64,000 nt of DNA from Maricaulis parjimensis. Its GTDB lineage: Bacteria > Pseudomonadota > Alphaproteobacteria > Caulobacterales > Maricaulaceae. The notes under the pieces are model-generated. The model was not told the origin of the DNA. It worked only from the letters and a program-made list of their open reading frames with translations, and ran no database searches. The translations under genes were made by a program, and so were the position numbers. Positions 43,855-54,400 of this stretch are shown here, piece by piece. Position 1 is the stretch's first letter. Each line of letters opens with the position of its first letter. The stretch covers positions 1 to 64,000 of the forward strand of contig NZ_JADOTT010000011.1 in assembly GCF_016817355.1 (NCBI RefSeq), written 5' to 3'.

Positions 43855-44706
43855 ATGGCTGGGCATGCCGCTAAGCACGACTACCACCTTGTTGACCCGA
43901 GCCCGTGGCCGTTCGTCGGCTCGCTGGGCGCTTTCCTTCTGGCCGTAGGCGCCGTTGGCAATATGAAGGGTCTGGTGGGCGCCGATCACCCGCTGGCCTT
44001 CATGTATGGCGACGGTTCGTTCGGTGGTCTGATCCTCGGCTTTGCCGTGGTCATCTACACGATGATCGGCTGGTGGGGCGATGTGATCAAGGAAAGCCGC
44101 CAGGGTGACCACACCCCGGTCGTGGACCTGCACCTGCGCTATGGCATGATCATGTTCATCGCGTCCGAAGTGATGTTCTTCGTGGCCTGGTTCTGGGCCT
44201 TCTTCGAATACGCGATCTTCCACGAGGTTCGCCTCGACCCGGGTCTGGCCCAGTGGCCGCCGGCGGGTGTCGAGACCTTCAACCCGTGGCACATCCCGCT
44301 GATGAACACGCTGATCCTGCTGCTGTCGGGCACCACGGTGACCTGGGCGCACCACGCGCTGCAGCACGGCGATCGCAAGGGCGCCAAGCTGGGCCTGATC
44401 TTCACGGTCATCCTGGGCGTCTGCTTCACCTCTCTGCAGGTGGTGGAATACATGGAAGCGCACTTTGCCTTCTCCATGGCTGATGGCGGCAATCTCTATG
44501 GTTCCACCTTCTTCATGGCGACCGGCTTCCACGGTGCCCACGTTGTCATCGGTACGATCTTCCTGGCGGTTTGCCTGGTTCGCCTTCTGGCCGGCCAGTT
44601 CACCCCGGAGAAGCATTTCGGTCTCGAAGCGGCCGCCTGGTACTGGCACTTCGTGGACGTGGTCTGGCTCTTCCTGTTCGCCTTCGTCTACGTCATCTTC
44701 GGCTAG
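43855..44706 (+). CDS. ctaE: Cytochrome c oxidase subunit III
   Basis: 283 residues with seven membrane helices. Typical motifs: the N-terminal [12 protein letters not shown] stretch, WFWAFFE near residue 115, and HGAHVVIGT and [14 protein letters not shown] towards the C-terminus. It stabilises subunit I and proton uptake. AGGAG precedes the ATG. Sits 68 bases after ctaG. Confidence 0.97.
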   Translation: MAGHAAKHDYHLVDPSPWPFVGSLGAFLLAVGAVGNMKGLVGADHPLAFMYGDGSFGGLILGFAVVIYTMIGWWGDVIKESRQGDHTPVVDLHLRYGMIMFIASEVMFFVAWFWAFFEYAIFHEVRLDPGLAQWPPAGVETFNPWHIPLMNTLILLLSGTTVTWAHHALQHGDRKGAKLGLIFTVILGVCFTSLQVVEYMEAHFAFSMADGGNLYGSTFFMATGFHGAHVVIGTIFLAVCLVRLLAGQFTPEKHFGLEAAAWYWHFVDVVWLFLFAFVYVIFG

Positions 44707-44717
44707 GCGCCGGCGTC

Positions 44718-45077
44718 ATGGACCAACCCTCTCCCATCCAGGCAGGCCTGTCCGGCCACTGCCCGGCCTGCGGAGAGGGCGCCATGTTTGACGGACTTCT
44801 CAAATTGGCGCCGCGCTGTGATGTGTGCGGCGCCGATTTTGAATCTGCCGATGTCGGCGACGGGGCCTCGGTCTTCGTCCTCTTCATCGTCGGCTTCCTG
44901 GCGGTCGTGCTCTACCTTCTCATCGAGGTCGCATTCCGGCCGCCCTGGTGGGGGCATATGCTGATCCAGCTGCCCTTCATTCCGGTCGCCTCGATCGTCT
45001 TCCTGCGGCCCATCAAGGGCCTGCTCTTCGCCCTTCAATACCGTCACGATGCCCAGGAAGCCCGGTTGGACGACTAG
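44718..45077 (+). CDS. DUF983 family zinc-ribbon membrane protein
   Basis: 119 residues. N-terminal zinc ribbon with C-P-A-C-G (15-19) and C-D-V-C-G (35-39), then two membrane helices (about 52-72 and 80-102). DUF983 proteins are encoded in the oxidase operons of many alphaproteobacteria and are thought to help assemble the oxidase; the exact role is not established. Twelve bases after subunit III. Confidence 0.9.
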   Translation: MDQPSPIQAGLSGHCPACGEGAMFDGLLKLAPRCDVCGADFESADVGDGASVFVLFIVGFLAVVLYLLIEVAFRPPWWGHMLIQLPFIPVASIVFLRPIKGLLFALQYRHDAQEARLDD

Positions 45078-45107
45078 GCCCTCGCGGCAGTGATCCTTGT
45101 GGACGCC

Positions 45108-45800
45108 ATGCTCCATTTCCGACCGCATCCCTGGCTGACCGTGTTTTCCATTCCGGCGCTGGCGCTCCTGCTCTGGCTGGGGCACTGGCAGGTCGAACGC
45201 ATGGGCTGGAAGGCCGAGCGGATTGCCGCCTATGAAAACCGGACCACGATCAACGGGTTTGGCCCCGCCGTGTGCACACTCGGCGAGGCCGGGTTTTCAC
45301 CCCGGGTCGAAGCGCCGATGCCCCTGACGGGCGATACGCTGCGCTATTACACGCTCCGTGACCGCGCCGGATGGGTCCGGCTGGGCGCGATCCGCTTGCC
45401 GGCCTGCGGCGAGGGAGGGGAGACTTCCTATCTTCTCGTTGAGACCGCATTCGAACCCCTGCAGGGCGAAGATCGTGTCGCACCCCGGGCCTGGCGGCTG
45501 GAACCGGTCCCGGCTGCAGGGATTTTCAGTTCTCGCAACGATCCGGATACCAATCAGTGGTATCGTTTCGATCCTGCTGCCATGGCGGACGCACTCCAGA
45601 TCGACCCGGATCAGGTTCTGGATGTGTGGGCTGTGGCGGATAACGGTTTGCCGGCTGTGCTGGCCCAGACGCCACCTTCGCGCCATTTCGGCTATGCGCT
45701 GACCTGGTACGGGCTGGCCCTGGCGCTGGTCGGGGTTTATCTCGCCCTGCATATCGGTCAGGGGCGATTGAAACTGGGCGGGTCAAACCGGCCTGAATGA
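45108..45800 (+). CDS. SURF1 family oxidase assembly protein
   Basis: 230 residues from ATG 45108; upstream in-frame GTG codons at 45090 and 45099 are alternatives, but SURF1 proteins usually begin directly before the first helix (FRPHPWLTVFSIPALALLLWLGHWQ). Two membrane helices flank a periplasmic domain with the N-x-W-Y-R-F-D motif near residue 155, typical of the family. It supports heme a insertion into subunit I. Last gene of the oxidase cluster. Confidence 0.9.
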   Translation: MLHFRPHPWLTVFSIPALALLLWLGHWQVERMGWKAERIAAYENRTTINGFGPAVCTLGEAGFSPRVEAPMPLTGDTLRYYTLRDRAGWVRLGAIRLPACGEGGETSYLLVETAFEPLQGEDRVAPRAWRLEPVPAAGIFSSRNDPDTNQWYRFDPAAMADALQIDPDQVLDVWAVADNGLPAVLAQTPPSRHFGYALTWYGLALALVGVYLALHIGQGRLKLGGSNRPE

Positions 45801-45847
45801 TGTAGAGAAGGTGGCCTCGAAGCCGCCCGGACAGGAGAGTGGAACCG

Positions 45848-46426
45848 GTGGCAGTCTGGCGCGAAACCGCTTGGGATGAGACCCTGATGGGACAGGGCGT
45901 GCGTTTGCGCGCGCCGCGGCTGGAAGATTATGAAGCCTGGGCGAAACTGCGCAGTGCCTCGCGGTCCCACACCGAGCCCTGGGAACCGGCCTGGACGGCC
46001 GACGAATTGTCCAAAGGGGCCTTCCGCCGCCGGATCGAGCGCTATGATGCCGACCGCAATGCCGGCTCGGGCTACCCCTTCTTCGTGATGCGCTCCAGGG
46101 ATGATGTCCTGCTCGGCGCCTGCAATCTGAACAATGTCCGTCGCGGCGTGCTCCAGAGTGCCGATATCGGCTATTGGATCGGCACCCCCTATGTGCGCCA
46201 GGGCCATACGCGCGCTGCCGTGCGCCGTGTCCTGGCCTTCGCCTTTGACGAGCTGCGCCTCCACCGGGTCGAGGCGGCCTGCCAGCCTCAGAACAAGGCC
46301 TCGCGCACCCTGCTGGAAGGCGTGGGCTTTACCCATGAGGGCCTGGCGCGCTCCTATCTCAATATTGCGGGTGAGTGGCGCGACCATGAGCGCTACGCCA
46401 TCATCGCCTCCGATCCGCGTCTATGA
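45848..46426 (+). CDS. GNAT family N-acetyltransferase, RimJ/RimL-like
   Basis: 192 residues. GNAT fold with acetyl-CoA pyrophosphate loop in VRQGHTRAAVRRVL and the C-terminal NKASRTLLEGVGF, as in ribosomal-protein-alanine acetyltransferases. The GTG at 45848 is preferred (AGGAG ten bases upstream) over GTG 45839, which is too near the ribosome site. The stop overlaps the next start as ATGA. The substrate may be a ribosomal protein N-terminus (family-based). Confidence 0.87.
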   Translation: MAVWRETAWDETLMGQGVRLRAPRLEDYEAWAKLRSASRSHTEPWEPAWTADELSKGAFRRRIERYDADRNAGSGYPFFVMRSRDDVLLGACNLNNVRRGVLQSADIGYWIGTPYVRQGHTRAAVRRVLAFAFDELRLHRVEAACQPQNKASRTLLEGVGFTHEGLARSYLNIAGEWRDHERYAIIASDPRL

Positions 46427-47559
46427 CCCAGGCTGATTTCGAAGCCGGCGTCCGCGCCGCAGGGGCGGTGGCCTTTGCCTATGATGCGGTGGCGGACCGG
46501 CTTGTCCTGACCGGCGACCCCGCAGCTGTCGGCTTGAGCCAGAGCGAATTCGACTGGGCGGGTTTTCTCGCCCGGCTCGGCCCGGCGGATCAGGCGCGTC
46601 TGGAAGCGGCGCTGGGTACGGCGCGTATCGATCTGCGTATCCGGGTGATCGGCGAGGAGGGCCGTCTCTCCTATGTCCGCCTGATGGGGCAGCGCGTCAG
46701 CGAGACCCGGATCGAAGGCCTGATGACGCCGGCCGGCTCCAGTGCCATGCATGCCGACCGCATCAGCGAGGAACACGCCCTGGCACGCGGCGTGGAGAAT
46801 GGCGATGTGCTGGCCTGGTTCCAGCCGATCATTGCGCTGGATACGGGATGTTTGGCCGGGTTCGAGGCCCTGGCCCGCTGGGACCGGCCCGAACTGGGCG
46901 TCATTGGTCCGGATGATTTTCTCGACATGGCCGATGATCTCGACCTGTTGGAGCGCATCTCCGACTGTGTTCGCGAGCATGCCGCCACCGAATTGTCGGC
47001 CTGGCGCAGCGCGCATGACATGGCGCAATCGGTTTTTGTCTCGGCCAATGCGACTGTCAGCGAACTGGTCGATCCGGATTTCTGCGACCGGCTGATCGAG
47101 CGGGTGCAGGCGGCCAGGCTGCCGGCCGGCCAATTCAAGCTGGAGATCGCCGAGACCGAGATCATGCGTGATCCGGAACGGGCTGCGGAATCCATGGCCC
47201 GTTTGTCAGAGGCGGGCATTGCCCTGGCGCTCGATGATTTCGGGACCGGTTATTCCTCGCTGGCGCGTCTCGACATGCTGCCCTTCGATATCGTCAAGAT
47301 CGACCGCTATTTCGTGCGGGCCATGACGGCGGACGAAGCCGCCGGGACGGTCGTTAAATCCGTCATCCAGCTGGCCACGCATTTCGGCATGAAAGTCGTT
47401 GCCGAGGGCGTGGAGACCGAGGATGCCGCGCATCGGTTGGGCGAGATGGGGTGTCACTTCGCCCAGGGCTTCCGCTATGCTGGCGCCCTGTCGCCCGAGG
47501 CGGCCGGCCAGGCCATCCGCGCCGGGATTGCCGGACGCTTCCGGGCGCCGTCAGCCTAG
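46423..47559 (+). CDS. EAL-domain cyclic-di-GMP phosphodiesterase
   Basis: 378 residues. The N-terminal 110 residues are PAS-like without a clear ligand motif; the EAL domain (about 118-370) has E148-A-L, N209, E241, D271-D272 (DDFGTGYSS), K292, E328 and Q348, so the c-di-GMP hydrolysing residues are present. No GGDEF and no membrane segment. It starts inside the stop of the acetyltransferase gene. It should lower c-di-GMP, favouring motility over adhesion. Confidence 0.9.
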   Translation: MTQADFEAGVRAAGAVAFAYDAVADRLVLTGDPAAVGLSQSEFDWAGFLARLGPADQARLEAALGTARIDLRIRVIGEEGRLSYVRLMGQRVSETRIEGLMTPAGSSAMHADRISEEHALARGVENGDVLAWFQPIIALDTGCLAGFEALARWDRPELGVIGPDDFLDMADDLDLLERISDCVREHAATELSAWRSAHDMAQSVFVSANATVSELVDPDFCDRLIERVQAARLPAGQFKLEIAETEIMRDPERAAESMARLSEAGIALALDDFGTGYSSLARLDMLPFDIVKIDRYFVRAMTADEAAGTVVKSVIQLATHFGMKVVAEGVETEDAAHRLGEMGCHFAQGFRYAGALSPEAAGQAIRAGIAGRFRAPSA

Positions 47560-47978
47560 CGGTTGCGCAGACGTTTGATCGTGCCGGAGAAGTTCAGGCA
47601 GATCGCGTCTTCGCATGTCACCACACCGCGCACGAAGATCAATGATCCGCCGGCGCGCAGAACTTCGCCGCGGGCTTCCACCAGCTGGCCGATCCGGGCA
47701 CCCGCCAGAAACTCCGTATTCATGCTGACCGTCACGCCATAGGACTGGCCCAAGGCTTCCTGGGCGAAGCCGAACAGGCAGAAATCCGCAAATGTCATGA
47801 AGCAGCCGCCATGCACGGAGCCCATGCCGTTGACCTGGTGCGGCTGGACCCGGAAGGCACATCGCACGCCCTGATCGTCCTCAGTCATGTAGAAAGGGCC
47901 GGCGGCCAGTTCGAACGGATCTTCGGGCCAGTGTTTCCAGCCGGCGAACTCGCCGCTGTCCATGATGTGTGCGGGCAT
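47556..47978 (-). CDS. PaaI-type hotdog-fold thioesterase
   Basis: 140 residues, hotdog fold with the HGGCFMTFADFCLF helix near 56-69 and the typical MNTEFLAGA strand, as in acyl-CoA thioesterases of the PaaI/YbgC superfamily. The substrate is not known. Its stop codon overlaps the EAL gene's end by a few bases (convergent). Downstream of yqgE on the same strand. Confidence 0.88.
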   Translation of the reverse strand: MPAHIMDSGEFAGWKHWPEDPFELAAGPFYMTEDDQGVRCAFRVQPHQVNGMGSVHGGCFMTFADFCLFGFAQEALGQSYGVTVSMNTEFLAGARIGQLVEARGEVLRAGGSLIFVRGVVTCEDAICLNFSGTIKRLRNR

Positions 47979-48026
47979 GGGAGGACCTTGGTTTTTGTGT
48001 GGGTCTTCGGGAGGATGGCAGCCCGG

Positions 48027-48623
48027 TCAGGCGTGACCGGTCAGTGCTGACAGGTGTTCGGGTGTTACGCCCAGCAGGTCAAGAGCGCGTTCCCATTTGG
48101 CCGAGTCCGGCGTGTCGAAGATCAGGCCGGCATCGGGTTCCGTGACGAGCCAGGCATTGGCTGTCAGCTCATCTTCCAACTGCCCGGCACCCCAGCCGGC
48201 ATAGCCCAGCGCCATCAGGCTGCGGCGCGGCGGATGCGGCGAGGCGATGGCCTCCAGCACATCCTTGGTCGCGGTGAGGGCGAGGCCCGGGCAGACGGGA
48301 AGGCTGGACTCCGGCGTCATGTAGTCCGTGGTGTGGATGACAAAGCCGCGATCCCGGTCGACGGGCCCGCCGAGAAGGACGGGACGGTCGGGCGCTTGCC
48401 GGCAGGCCTCGATATCCAGCTGCTCCAGCAATTCCGGCAGACGGATGCCCTCAATGGGCTTGTTGATCACAATTCCCATTGCGTGTTCGGCGGAATGATC
48501 GCACATCAGGATCACCGAGCGGTCAAAGCGGGGATCGCCAATGCTGGGGGTGGCCACAAGAATTTTGCCGGCCAGGAAGCTGTCATCCACATCTGTCGGG
48601 CGGTCGGACTGCATGAGTTGCAT
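48027..48623 (-). CDS. YqgE/AlgH family protein (UPF0301)
   Basis: 198 residues. Full UPF0301 fold with L-A-G-K-I-L-V-A-T-P near the start, GIVINKP, LLGGPV and ALGYAGWGAGQLEDE. Function in the family is not settled. GGAG precedes the ATG. Divergent from the peroxiredoxin gene, with 88 bases between. Confidence 0.9.
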   Translation of the reverse strand: MQLMQSDRPTDVDDSFLAGKILVATPSIGDPRFDRSVILMCDHSAEHAMGIVINKPIEGIRLPELLEQLDIEACRQAPDRPVLLGGPVDRDRGFVIHTTDYMTPESSLPVCPGLALTATKDVLEAIASPHPPRRSLMALGYAGWGAGQLEDELTANAWLVTEPDAGLIFDTPDSAKWERALDLLGVTPEHLSALTGHA

Positions 48624-48711
48624 GTTCGCTCCAAACAGGGGATGCGTCCAGCCATCTTCCCGCTATCTTGCCGTGTGGTAATGCGATCATATTCATTGGA
48701 GGAGAAACAAG

Positions 48712-49194
48712 ATGACGCTTTCGGTTGGTGACCGTCTTCCCGACGCCACGTTCATGACGATGACGCCGGATGGTCCGAACAAGCTGAGCACGGATGACGT
48801 GTTCAAGGGCAAGACTGTCGCCCTGTTCGCCGTGCCGGGTGCCTTCACCCCGACCTGTTCCGCCAAACACCTGCCGGGCTTCGTCGAGAAGGCCGAGGAG
48901 ATCAAGGCCAAGGGTGTCGACACGATTGCCTGTGTCTCGGTCAATGATGTCTTCGTTATGGATGCCTGGGGCAAGTCCCAGAATGCCGGTGATGATGTGG
49001 TCATGCTGGCAGACGGTAATGGCGATTTCGCCAAGGCGATCGGCCTGGTGATGGACGGATCCGGTTTCGGCATGGGAACGCGCTCCCAGCGTTTCTCCAT
49101 GATCGTCAAGGACGGGGTCGTATCGGAACTCAATGTCGAGGGTCCGGGCGAGTTCAAGGTCTCGTCTGCCGACTACATTCTGGGTCTTCTCTGA
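48712..49194 (+). CDS. Peroxiredoxin, Prx5 type
   Basis: 160 residues. Peroxidatic cysteine C49 in PGAFTPTC, the Prx5/hybrid type fingerprint; the conserved Arg is in GTRSQRFSMI. It reduces hydrogen and organic peroxides using glutathione or thioredoxin. GGAGGAG lies before the ATG. The gene ends before a GC-rich hairpin at 49208. Confidence 0.93.
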   Translation: MTLSVGDRLPDATFMTMTPDGPNKLSTDDVFKGKTVALFAVPGAFTPTCSAKHLPGFVEKAEEIKAKGVDTIACVSVNDVFVMDAWGKSQNAGDDVVMLADGNGDFAKAIGLVMDGSGFGMGTRSQRFSMIVKDGVVSELNVEGPGEFKVSSADYILGLL

Positions 49195-49207
49195 CCTGGA
49201 ATCTGTT

Positions 49208-49229
49208 CCGGGGGCCTGCGTGCCCCCGG
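49208..49229 (+). terminator. GC hairpin between peroxiredoxin and stomatin genes
   Basis: Stem CCGGGGGC / GCCCCCGG (49208-49215 with 49222-49229), loop CTGCGT. There is no T-run, so it may be a weak terminator or a 3'-end stabiliser. Confidence 0.5.
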
Positions 49230-49258
49230 CAACCACAACAAGGAAATGGAGGGTTCAC

Positions 49259-50200
49259 ATGGATTTTGGACTGATCGGAATTGGTGTCCTGTTCCTGCTG
49301 GCGCTGTTCATCATCGCCTCGGTGATCAAGACGGTGCCGCAAGGCCGGGAATTCACTGTGGAACGCTTTGGCCGCTTCACGCGGACGCTGAAGCCGGGCC
49401 TCCACTTCCTCGTGCCCTTCATCGACTCGGTCGGCTACAAGATGAATATGCGCGAGCGTGTTCTCGACGTGCCGAACCAGGACGTGATCACGCGCGACAA
49501 TGCGACCGTTTCGGTCGATGCCGTGGTCTTCATCCAGGTGCTGGACGCGCCGCGCGCGGCCTATGAGGTCGATAATCTGGAATTTGCCATCATCAATCTC
49601 GCCCTGACCAATGTGCGGACGGTGATCGGTGCCATGGACCTGGACGAGACCCTGTCCAAGCGTGACGAGATCAATGCCCGTCTTCTGGGCGTGATCGATG
49701 CCGCGACCAATCCCTGGGGCGTGAAAGTCACCCGGATCGAGATCCGGGACCTGTCCCCGCCGGTCGACATCACCGAGGCGATGGCCCGTCAGATGAAGGC
49801 GGAACGCCTCAAGCGTGCCGAGATCCTCGAAGCGGAAGGGGCCAAACAGTCCGCCATCCTGCGCGCCGAGGGCGAGAAGGAAGCCGCGATCCGCGAAGCC
49901 GAGGGCCGCAAGGAAAGTGCCTTCCTGGACGCTGAGGCCCGTGAACGTGAAGCCGAGGCCGAGGCCAAGGCCACGCAGATGGTGTCCGATGCCATCGCCA
50001 AGGGTGACGTTTCGGCGATCAACTACTTCCTGGGCCAGAAATATGTCGAAGCCTTCGGCATGCTGGCGACCAGCGACCAGCAGCGCACCGTGATCATCCC
50101 GGCCGAGTTCTCGAACATTATCGGTACGATCACCGGTGTGGGTGAACTGGGCAAGGCTGCGCATGACGCTGTCAGCGAGGCCACCAGGAACAAGACCTAG
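49259..50200 (+). CDS. SPFH/band-7 stomatin-like membrane protein (QmcA type)
   Basis: 313 residues. One N-terminal membrane segment (about 3-22), SPFH domain (about 25-200; TLKPGLHFLVPFID, RDNATVSVDAVVFIQV), and a coiled coil rich in E-A-E-G repeats (about 205-265). Stomatins form ring oligomers in membranes and often act with NfeD proteins, as here. GGAGGG precedes the ATG at 49259. Confidence 0.93.
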   Translation: MDFGLIGIGVLFLLALFIIASVIKTVPQGREFTVERFGRFTRTLKPGLHFLVPFIDSVGYKMNMRERVLDVPNQDVITRDNATVSVDAVVFIQVLDAPRAAYEVDNLEFAIINLALTNVRTVIGAMDLDETLSKRDEINARLLGVIDAATNPWGVKVTRIEIRDLSPPVDITEAMARQMKAERLKRAEILEAEGAKQSAILRAEGEKEAAIREAEGRKESAFLDAEAREREAEAEAKATQMVSDAIAKGDVSAINYFLGQKYVEAFGMLATSDQQRTVIIPAEFSNIIGTITGVGELGKAAHDAVSEATRNKT

Positions 50201-50226
50201 GATCAAGGATCGAAAGGAGGAACTCG

Positions 50227-50691
50227 ATGGATATCATCACGGACCTTTTCGGCCGCATGAATATGTGGGCCTGGTGGGCGATTGCCGGCCTGATCCTGAT
50301 CGGCGAGGTGCTGACCGGTACCACCTATCTCCTCTGGCCGGCGGCGGCCGCCTTTCTGACCGGTTTCGTCGCCATGGAGATGTTCGGTGTCAGCTGGCCG
50401 GTGCAGCTGGGCGTGTTCGCCGTGCTGACCCTGCCCCTGCTTTGGGTGGGGGACCGCTATGTCCGTCCGGCCCTGAAGGCGGGCGCGAACAGTGGTCTGA
50501 ATGACCGCTCGGCCCGCATGGTCGGCGAACGCGTCGTTGTGGTCGCCGATTTTTCCTCCGGTCGCGGCCGGGTTCGCTATGGCGATACCGAATGGGCGGC
50601 GGAAATGGAAAGCGGCGAAGACGCCAAGGCCGGCGACACGCTCATTGTGCGCGCGGTCAAGGGTGTGATCCTTATCATCGCACCGCAATAA
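50227..50691 (+). CDS. NfeD-like membrane protein, partner of the stomatin
   Basis: 154 residues. Three membrane helices (about 12-85) then an OB-fold C-terminal domain (about 95-154; GERVVVVADFSSGRGRVRYGDTEWAA). It lacks the ClpP-like protease domain of long NfeD, so it is the short NfeD1b form. AAAGGAGG precedes the ATG; 26 bases after the stomatin gene, so likely one operon. Confidence 0.92.
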   Translation: MDIITDLFGRMNMWAWWAIAGLILIGEVLTGTTYLLWPAAAAFLTGFVAMEMFGVSWPVQLGVFAVLTLPLLWVGDRYVRPALKAGANSGLNDRSARMVGERVVVVADFSSGRGRVRYGDTEWAAEMESGEDAKAGDTLIVRAVKGVILIIAPQ

Positions 50692-50866
50692 GCTTTCTGC
50701 GGACCGGCCTTGCGGGGCTGGTCCGCCGCCGTTTTGTGCAGCGCATGGCGCCGTGCATACCTTATGACAGTGATAGATCGAATTTTACGAAATCTGGAAG
50801 CTGGCTGGAAACTTGCCGGGTCTAGATACGCGCTCGCTTTCGCATTCCAAACCTCAAGTGAGCGTC

Positions 50867-51211
50867 ATGAAAAAACAAATCGTCTCCGCCCTCGTCTTCT
50901 CCGCCATCCTGGCTCCGGCTGCCCTGACGGCTCCGGCCTCCGCCCTGACCACGCCGGACCGTGAAGCGGTCGAGCTGGTCGCTCCGGAATATCCGCGTGG
51001 TGCCGAGCGCCGTGGCATCGAAGGCTCCGTGCGCATCGAGTACTCGATTGCTGCGACCGGCGAAGTCGTCAACGCACGCGTGGTCGAGGCTGATCCGGCT
51101 GGCGTGTTCGACCGCGCTGCCCTGGCTGCCATCGAAAACTGGCGCTATGCCCCGGCTGGCGAGCAGACCGACGGCCACAGCCGTGAGCTGGAATTCCGCC
51201 TGTCCAACTAG
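50867..51211 (+). CDS. Secreted TonB C-terminal domain protein
   Basis: 114 residues: signal peptide (about 1-26, ending APASA) followed by a TonB-C domain (about 35-112; EYPRGAERRGIEGSVRIEYSI; ALAAIENWRYAPA). It lacks the N-terminal membrane anchor and Pro-rich linker of a true TonB, so it is a stand-alone periplasmic domain. May bind TonB boxes or act elsewhere in the envelope. Closed by the terminator at 51264. Confidence 0.87.
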   Translation: MKKQIVSALVFSAILAPAALTAPASALTTPDREAVELVAPEYPRGAERRGIEGSVRIEYSIAATGEVVNARVVEADPAGVFDRAALAAIENWRYAPAGEQTDGHSRELEFRLSN

Positions 51212-51263
51212 GATGGCGTGATCGCCGGGGCAGGGAAACCGGCTGCCTGGCAGATCTGATTCA

Positions 51264-51294
51264 GGGCTGTATCCGGATGGATACAGCCCTTTTT
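51264..51294 (+). terminator. Rho-independent terminator
   Basis: Perfect 11-bp stem GGGCTGTATCC / GGATACAGCCC (51264-51274 with 51279-51289), loop GGAT, followed by TTTTTCTT. Confidence 0.92.
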
Positions 51295-51412
51295 CTTGCT
51301 CCGCCTGGATGCTTTGCAAAACTAGACCTGTTTAGAGGGTAGTAATCGTGTTTGTGCAGAGTCCCGAAAACGAAAAGCGCCCTGTGGAACTTGCGCGCTT
51401 CTGGGAGCGCGG

Positions 51413-54400
51413 ATGAGCGATTTTCGCGAAGACAAACGGATTCAGGCCCTCAAGCGTCTGGACCTGCTCGACACGGATGTCGATGCGGGCTTCGACGCGC
51501 TCGTCGAGCTGGCCGTGGCCGTCACCGGCACGCCCATGGCGGCGATTTCCCTCGTCGATGAGAACCGTCAATGGTTCAAGGCCCGCACGGGAATCGCTCA
51601 ACAGGAAACACCGCGGGCTGACGCGATCTGTCCGGTTGTGCTGGAGAGCGATGCTCTGGTCGAGATACCGGATGCCAAAAACGATCCCCGCTTTGCCGAA
51701 AGTTCCATGGTTCATGGGTCCGCCTGCATTCGGGGATATGCGGGAATTGCCATTCACGAACCCGGCGGCGAGCGCATTGGCGTCTTGTGCGTCATGGACA
51801 GTAAGCCCTTGAACCTGGATGCCGGTGCCAGGCAACAGCTGGTCAGCCTGGCCAGGCTGGTCGAAGACCGTATCGCCTCCGAGTTTGCGGCCGCCCAAGG
51901 CCGCGCTGCCAACGCGATACTGGACGAGATTGCGCGCGAGCATGGCGATTATCTCGCTGACCCGGCTGTGATGGATACCGCGTTCCGGCGCTTGCTCGAA
52001 TTGCTCGCGGAAATCACGGGAACCGGTATCGCCTTTCTCGGCGAAATGCTGGAAGACGATGAGGGCCGGCTTGTTCGGGCCCAGGTCTTTGTCGAGTCGA
52101 AGGATGATCGTCGGGATTTTGAGTCCTACGGGCTCAATGCGGCGGTTCCGCTGGAATACCGGTGCGGTGGCTCCCTGGCGGGCGAAGTGGCACAGACCGG
52201 CGAGCGCATGTTCTGCAACGCGCCGGCGGCCAATCCGCTGGCACGCCCCATGCCGAACGGTGAGTTCGTTGACAATTTTGCCGGCATCCCGGTGCGCTGT
52301 CTGGGCGAGGTCGTGGCCATCGTTTCCCTGGCCAACCGTGAGGGCGGGTATACCGACCGCTTGCTGGATTCCTGTGAACCCCTGATCCAGGTCATTGGCG
52401 ATCTCAATCATGCACGCCGGTCTGCACGGGCCCGGTTCGAGGCCCAGCAACGCCTTGAGCGTTCCGAGCGCCGCTTCCAGCTGGCGCTCAATGGTGTGTC
52501 GGCCGGGATCTGGGAAATCGACATGGAGGAGGGGACGCTCTTCACCTCGAACCGGCTGCTTGAGATCCTTGGCCGGACCGCCAGTGAGGGTCAGGCGCGC
52601 GGCACCTATGCCAGAAACGGCATCGATCTCCTGCTCAGCCGTGTCCACCCTGAGGACCGGCATCGCGTCGAACAGGGGCTGGGCGAGGCCTGGAATGACG
52701 GTACCGCGCTTGAGATGACCTATCGCTACCAGCATGGCGACGGGCACTACATCGATCTCTTCGTGCGCGGGCATACGCAGTATGACGAGAACGGCAAGGC
52801 CATTCGCATGGCCGGTTCCGCAGAAGATATCACCGAGCGCATGCGCCTGGTCGAAGCCGAAGCCCGCAGCCGCTCCCGTCTGGAAGCGGTCACCGAGCTG
52901 GGCGGTATCGGCAGCTGGGAATACGGGTTCGAGACGGACACGCTGGAATGGGATGCCATCACGCGGGGCATATTCGGTGTTTCCGAGGATTTCATGCCGT
53001 CCGCCCGCGAGGCGACCGGCTTGTTCGAGCCGGAGGTTTATTCTCGCCTGTTGCGTCACATCCTGGTCTCGATCCGCAAGGACACGACCTGGGATCTGGA
53101 ATTGCCGATCAAGGCCGGCGATGGCCGGACAGTCTGGGTCCGGGCTGTCGGCAAGCCGGTCTTCCGCCGGGGCAAGCCCCACAAGCTTCTGGGATCGCTG
53201 GAAGACATTTCCCAACGTAAACTCCATGACGATCAGATGGCGGCCCTGTCCGCACGCCTGGCCGTTGCGCTGAATTCCTCGGGGATCGGTGCCTGGGAGT
53301 TCAACCTGGATACCCAACAGCATTGGTGGGATGAGGGCTCTCTTCGCCTCTTCGGACACCGGCCGGGCGATGATACCGACACGCTCGACTTCTGGCGTGA
53401 GTGCGTGCATCCCGAGGATCGGGACACGGTCAGCGCCGTCGTGGAGGCGGCTTTCGAAGAGCGCAAGGATTACCGCAGCGAGTACCGGATCGTCCGGCCC
53501 GACGGCGATATCCGCCATGTGCGCTCCCATGGTGTGTTCCGCCGGCGCCTCGACGGCACCACGGTCGTGTCCGGCGTGAATATCGACATCAGCCAGGATG
53601 TGAGGACACAGGCCGAGATCGAACGCCGACGCGTCGAGGCCGAGGCCGCCAATGCCGCCAAGTCGCAATTCCTGGCCAATATGAGCCATGAAATCCGCAC
53701 GCCGCTCAATGGCGTGCTGGGCATGGCGCAGATCCTGAAAATGACGGGTCTGGACGCCAAACAGTCGCATTATGTCGAGACGCTGCAGGCCTCCGGCCGG
53801 GCTTTGCTGGACCTGATCGAAGACGTTCTGGATATCTCCAAGATCGAGTCCGGCATGGCGGAATTCATCAGCGAGCCCTTTGACCCGTTCGACCTGGTCA
53901 GCGGTGCCGCTGAAGTGGTCCGGCCCATTGCGGAAGGCAAGGGGCTGGCGCTCCAGCTGGACCTGGACAAGACACTGCCCGAGCATGTTCTGGGGGACGC
54001 CAAGCGGGTTCGCCAGGTTCTCATCAACATGATCGGCAATGCCGCCAAATTCACCGATACGGGGTCTGTGCGCGTACGGGCCCGGGCTCTGCCGCAGGAT
54101 CACGTCCGCTTTGAAGTGATCGATACCGGGCCGGGTATCGCCGCGGACCGGCACAAGCATGTCTTTGATCGCTTCGCGCAGGTGGACGACTCGGCCACGC
54201 GCCGCCATGGCGGGACAGGCCTGGGTCTGACCATTTGCCGCGAAATCGTCGAGCGCAATGGCGGCCGCATCGGTGTCGACAGCCGTCCGGGCGAGGGGGC
54301 GTGTTTCTGGTTTGAACTTCCCCTGCCGCCGGTCGAAGCGGCGTCAGAAGCCTCTCCTGTCGTACCCCTGAATGTGGCACCGGCCACGTCCAGCGGTGGC

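Noticed and set aside
50867-51211. Full TonB energy transducer
   Set aside because: It has only a signal peptide and the C-terminal domain; no membrane anchor or Pro-rich linker, so it was called a stand-alone domain.
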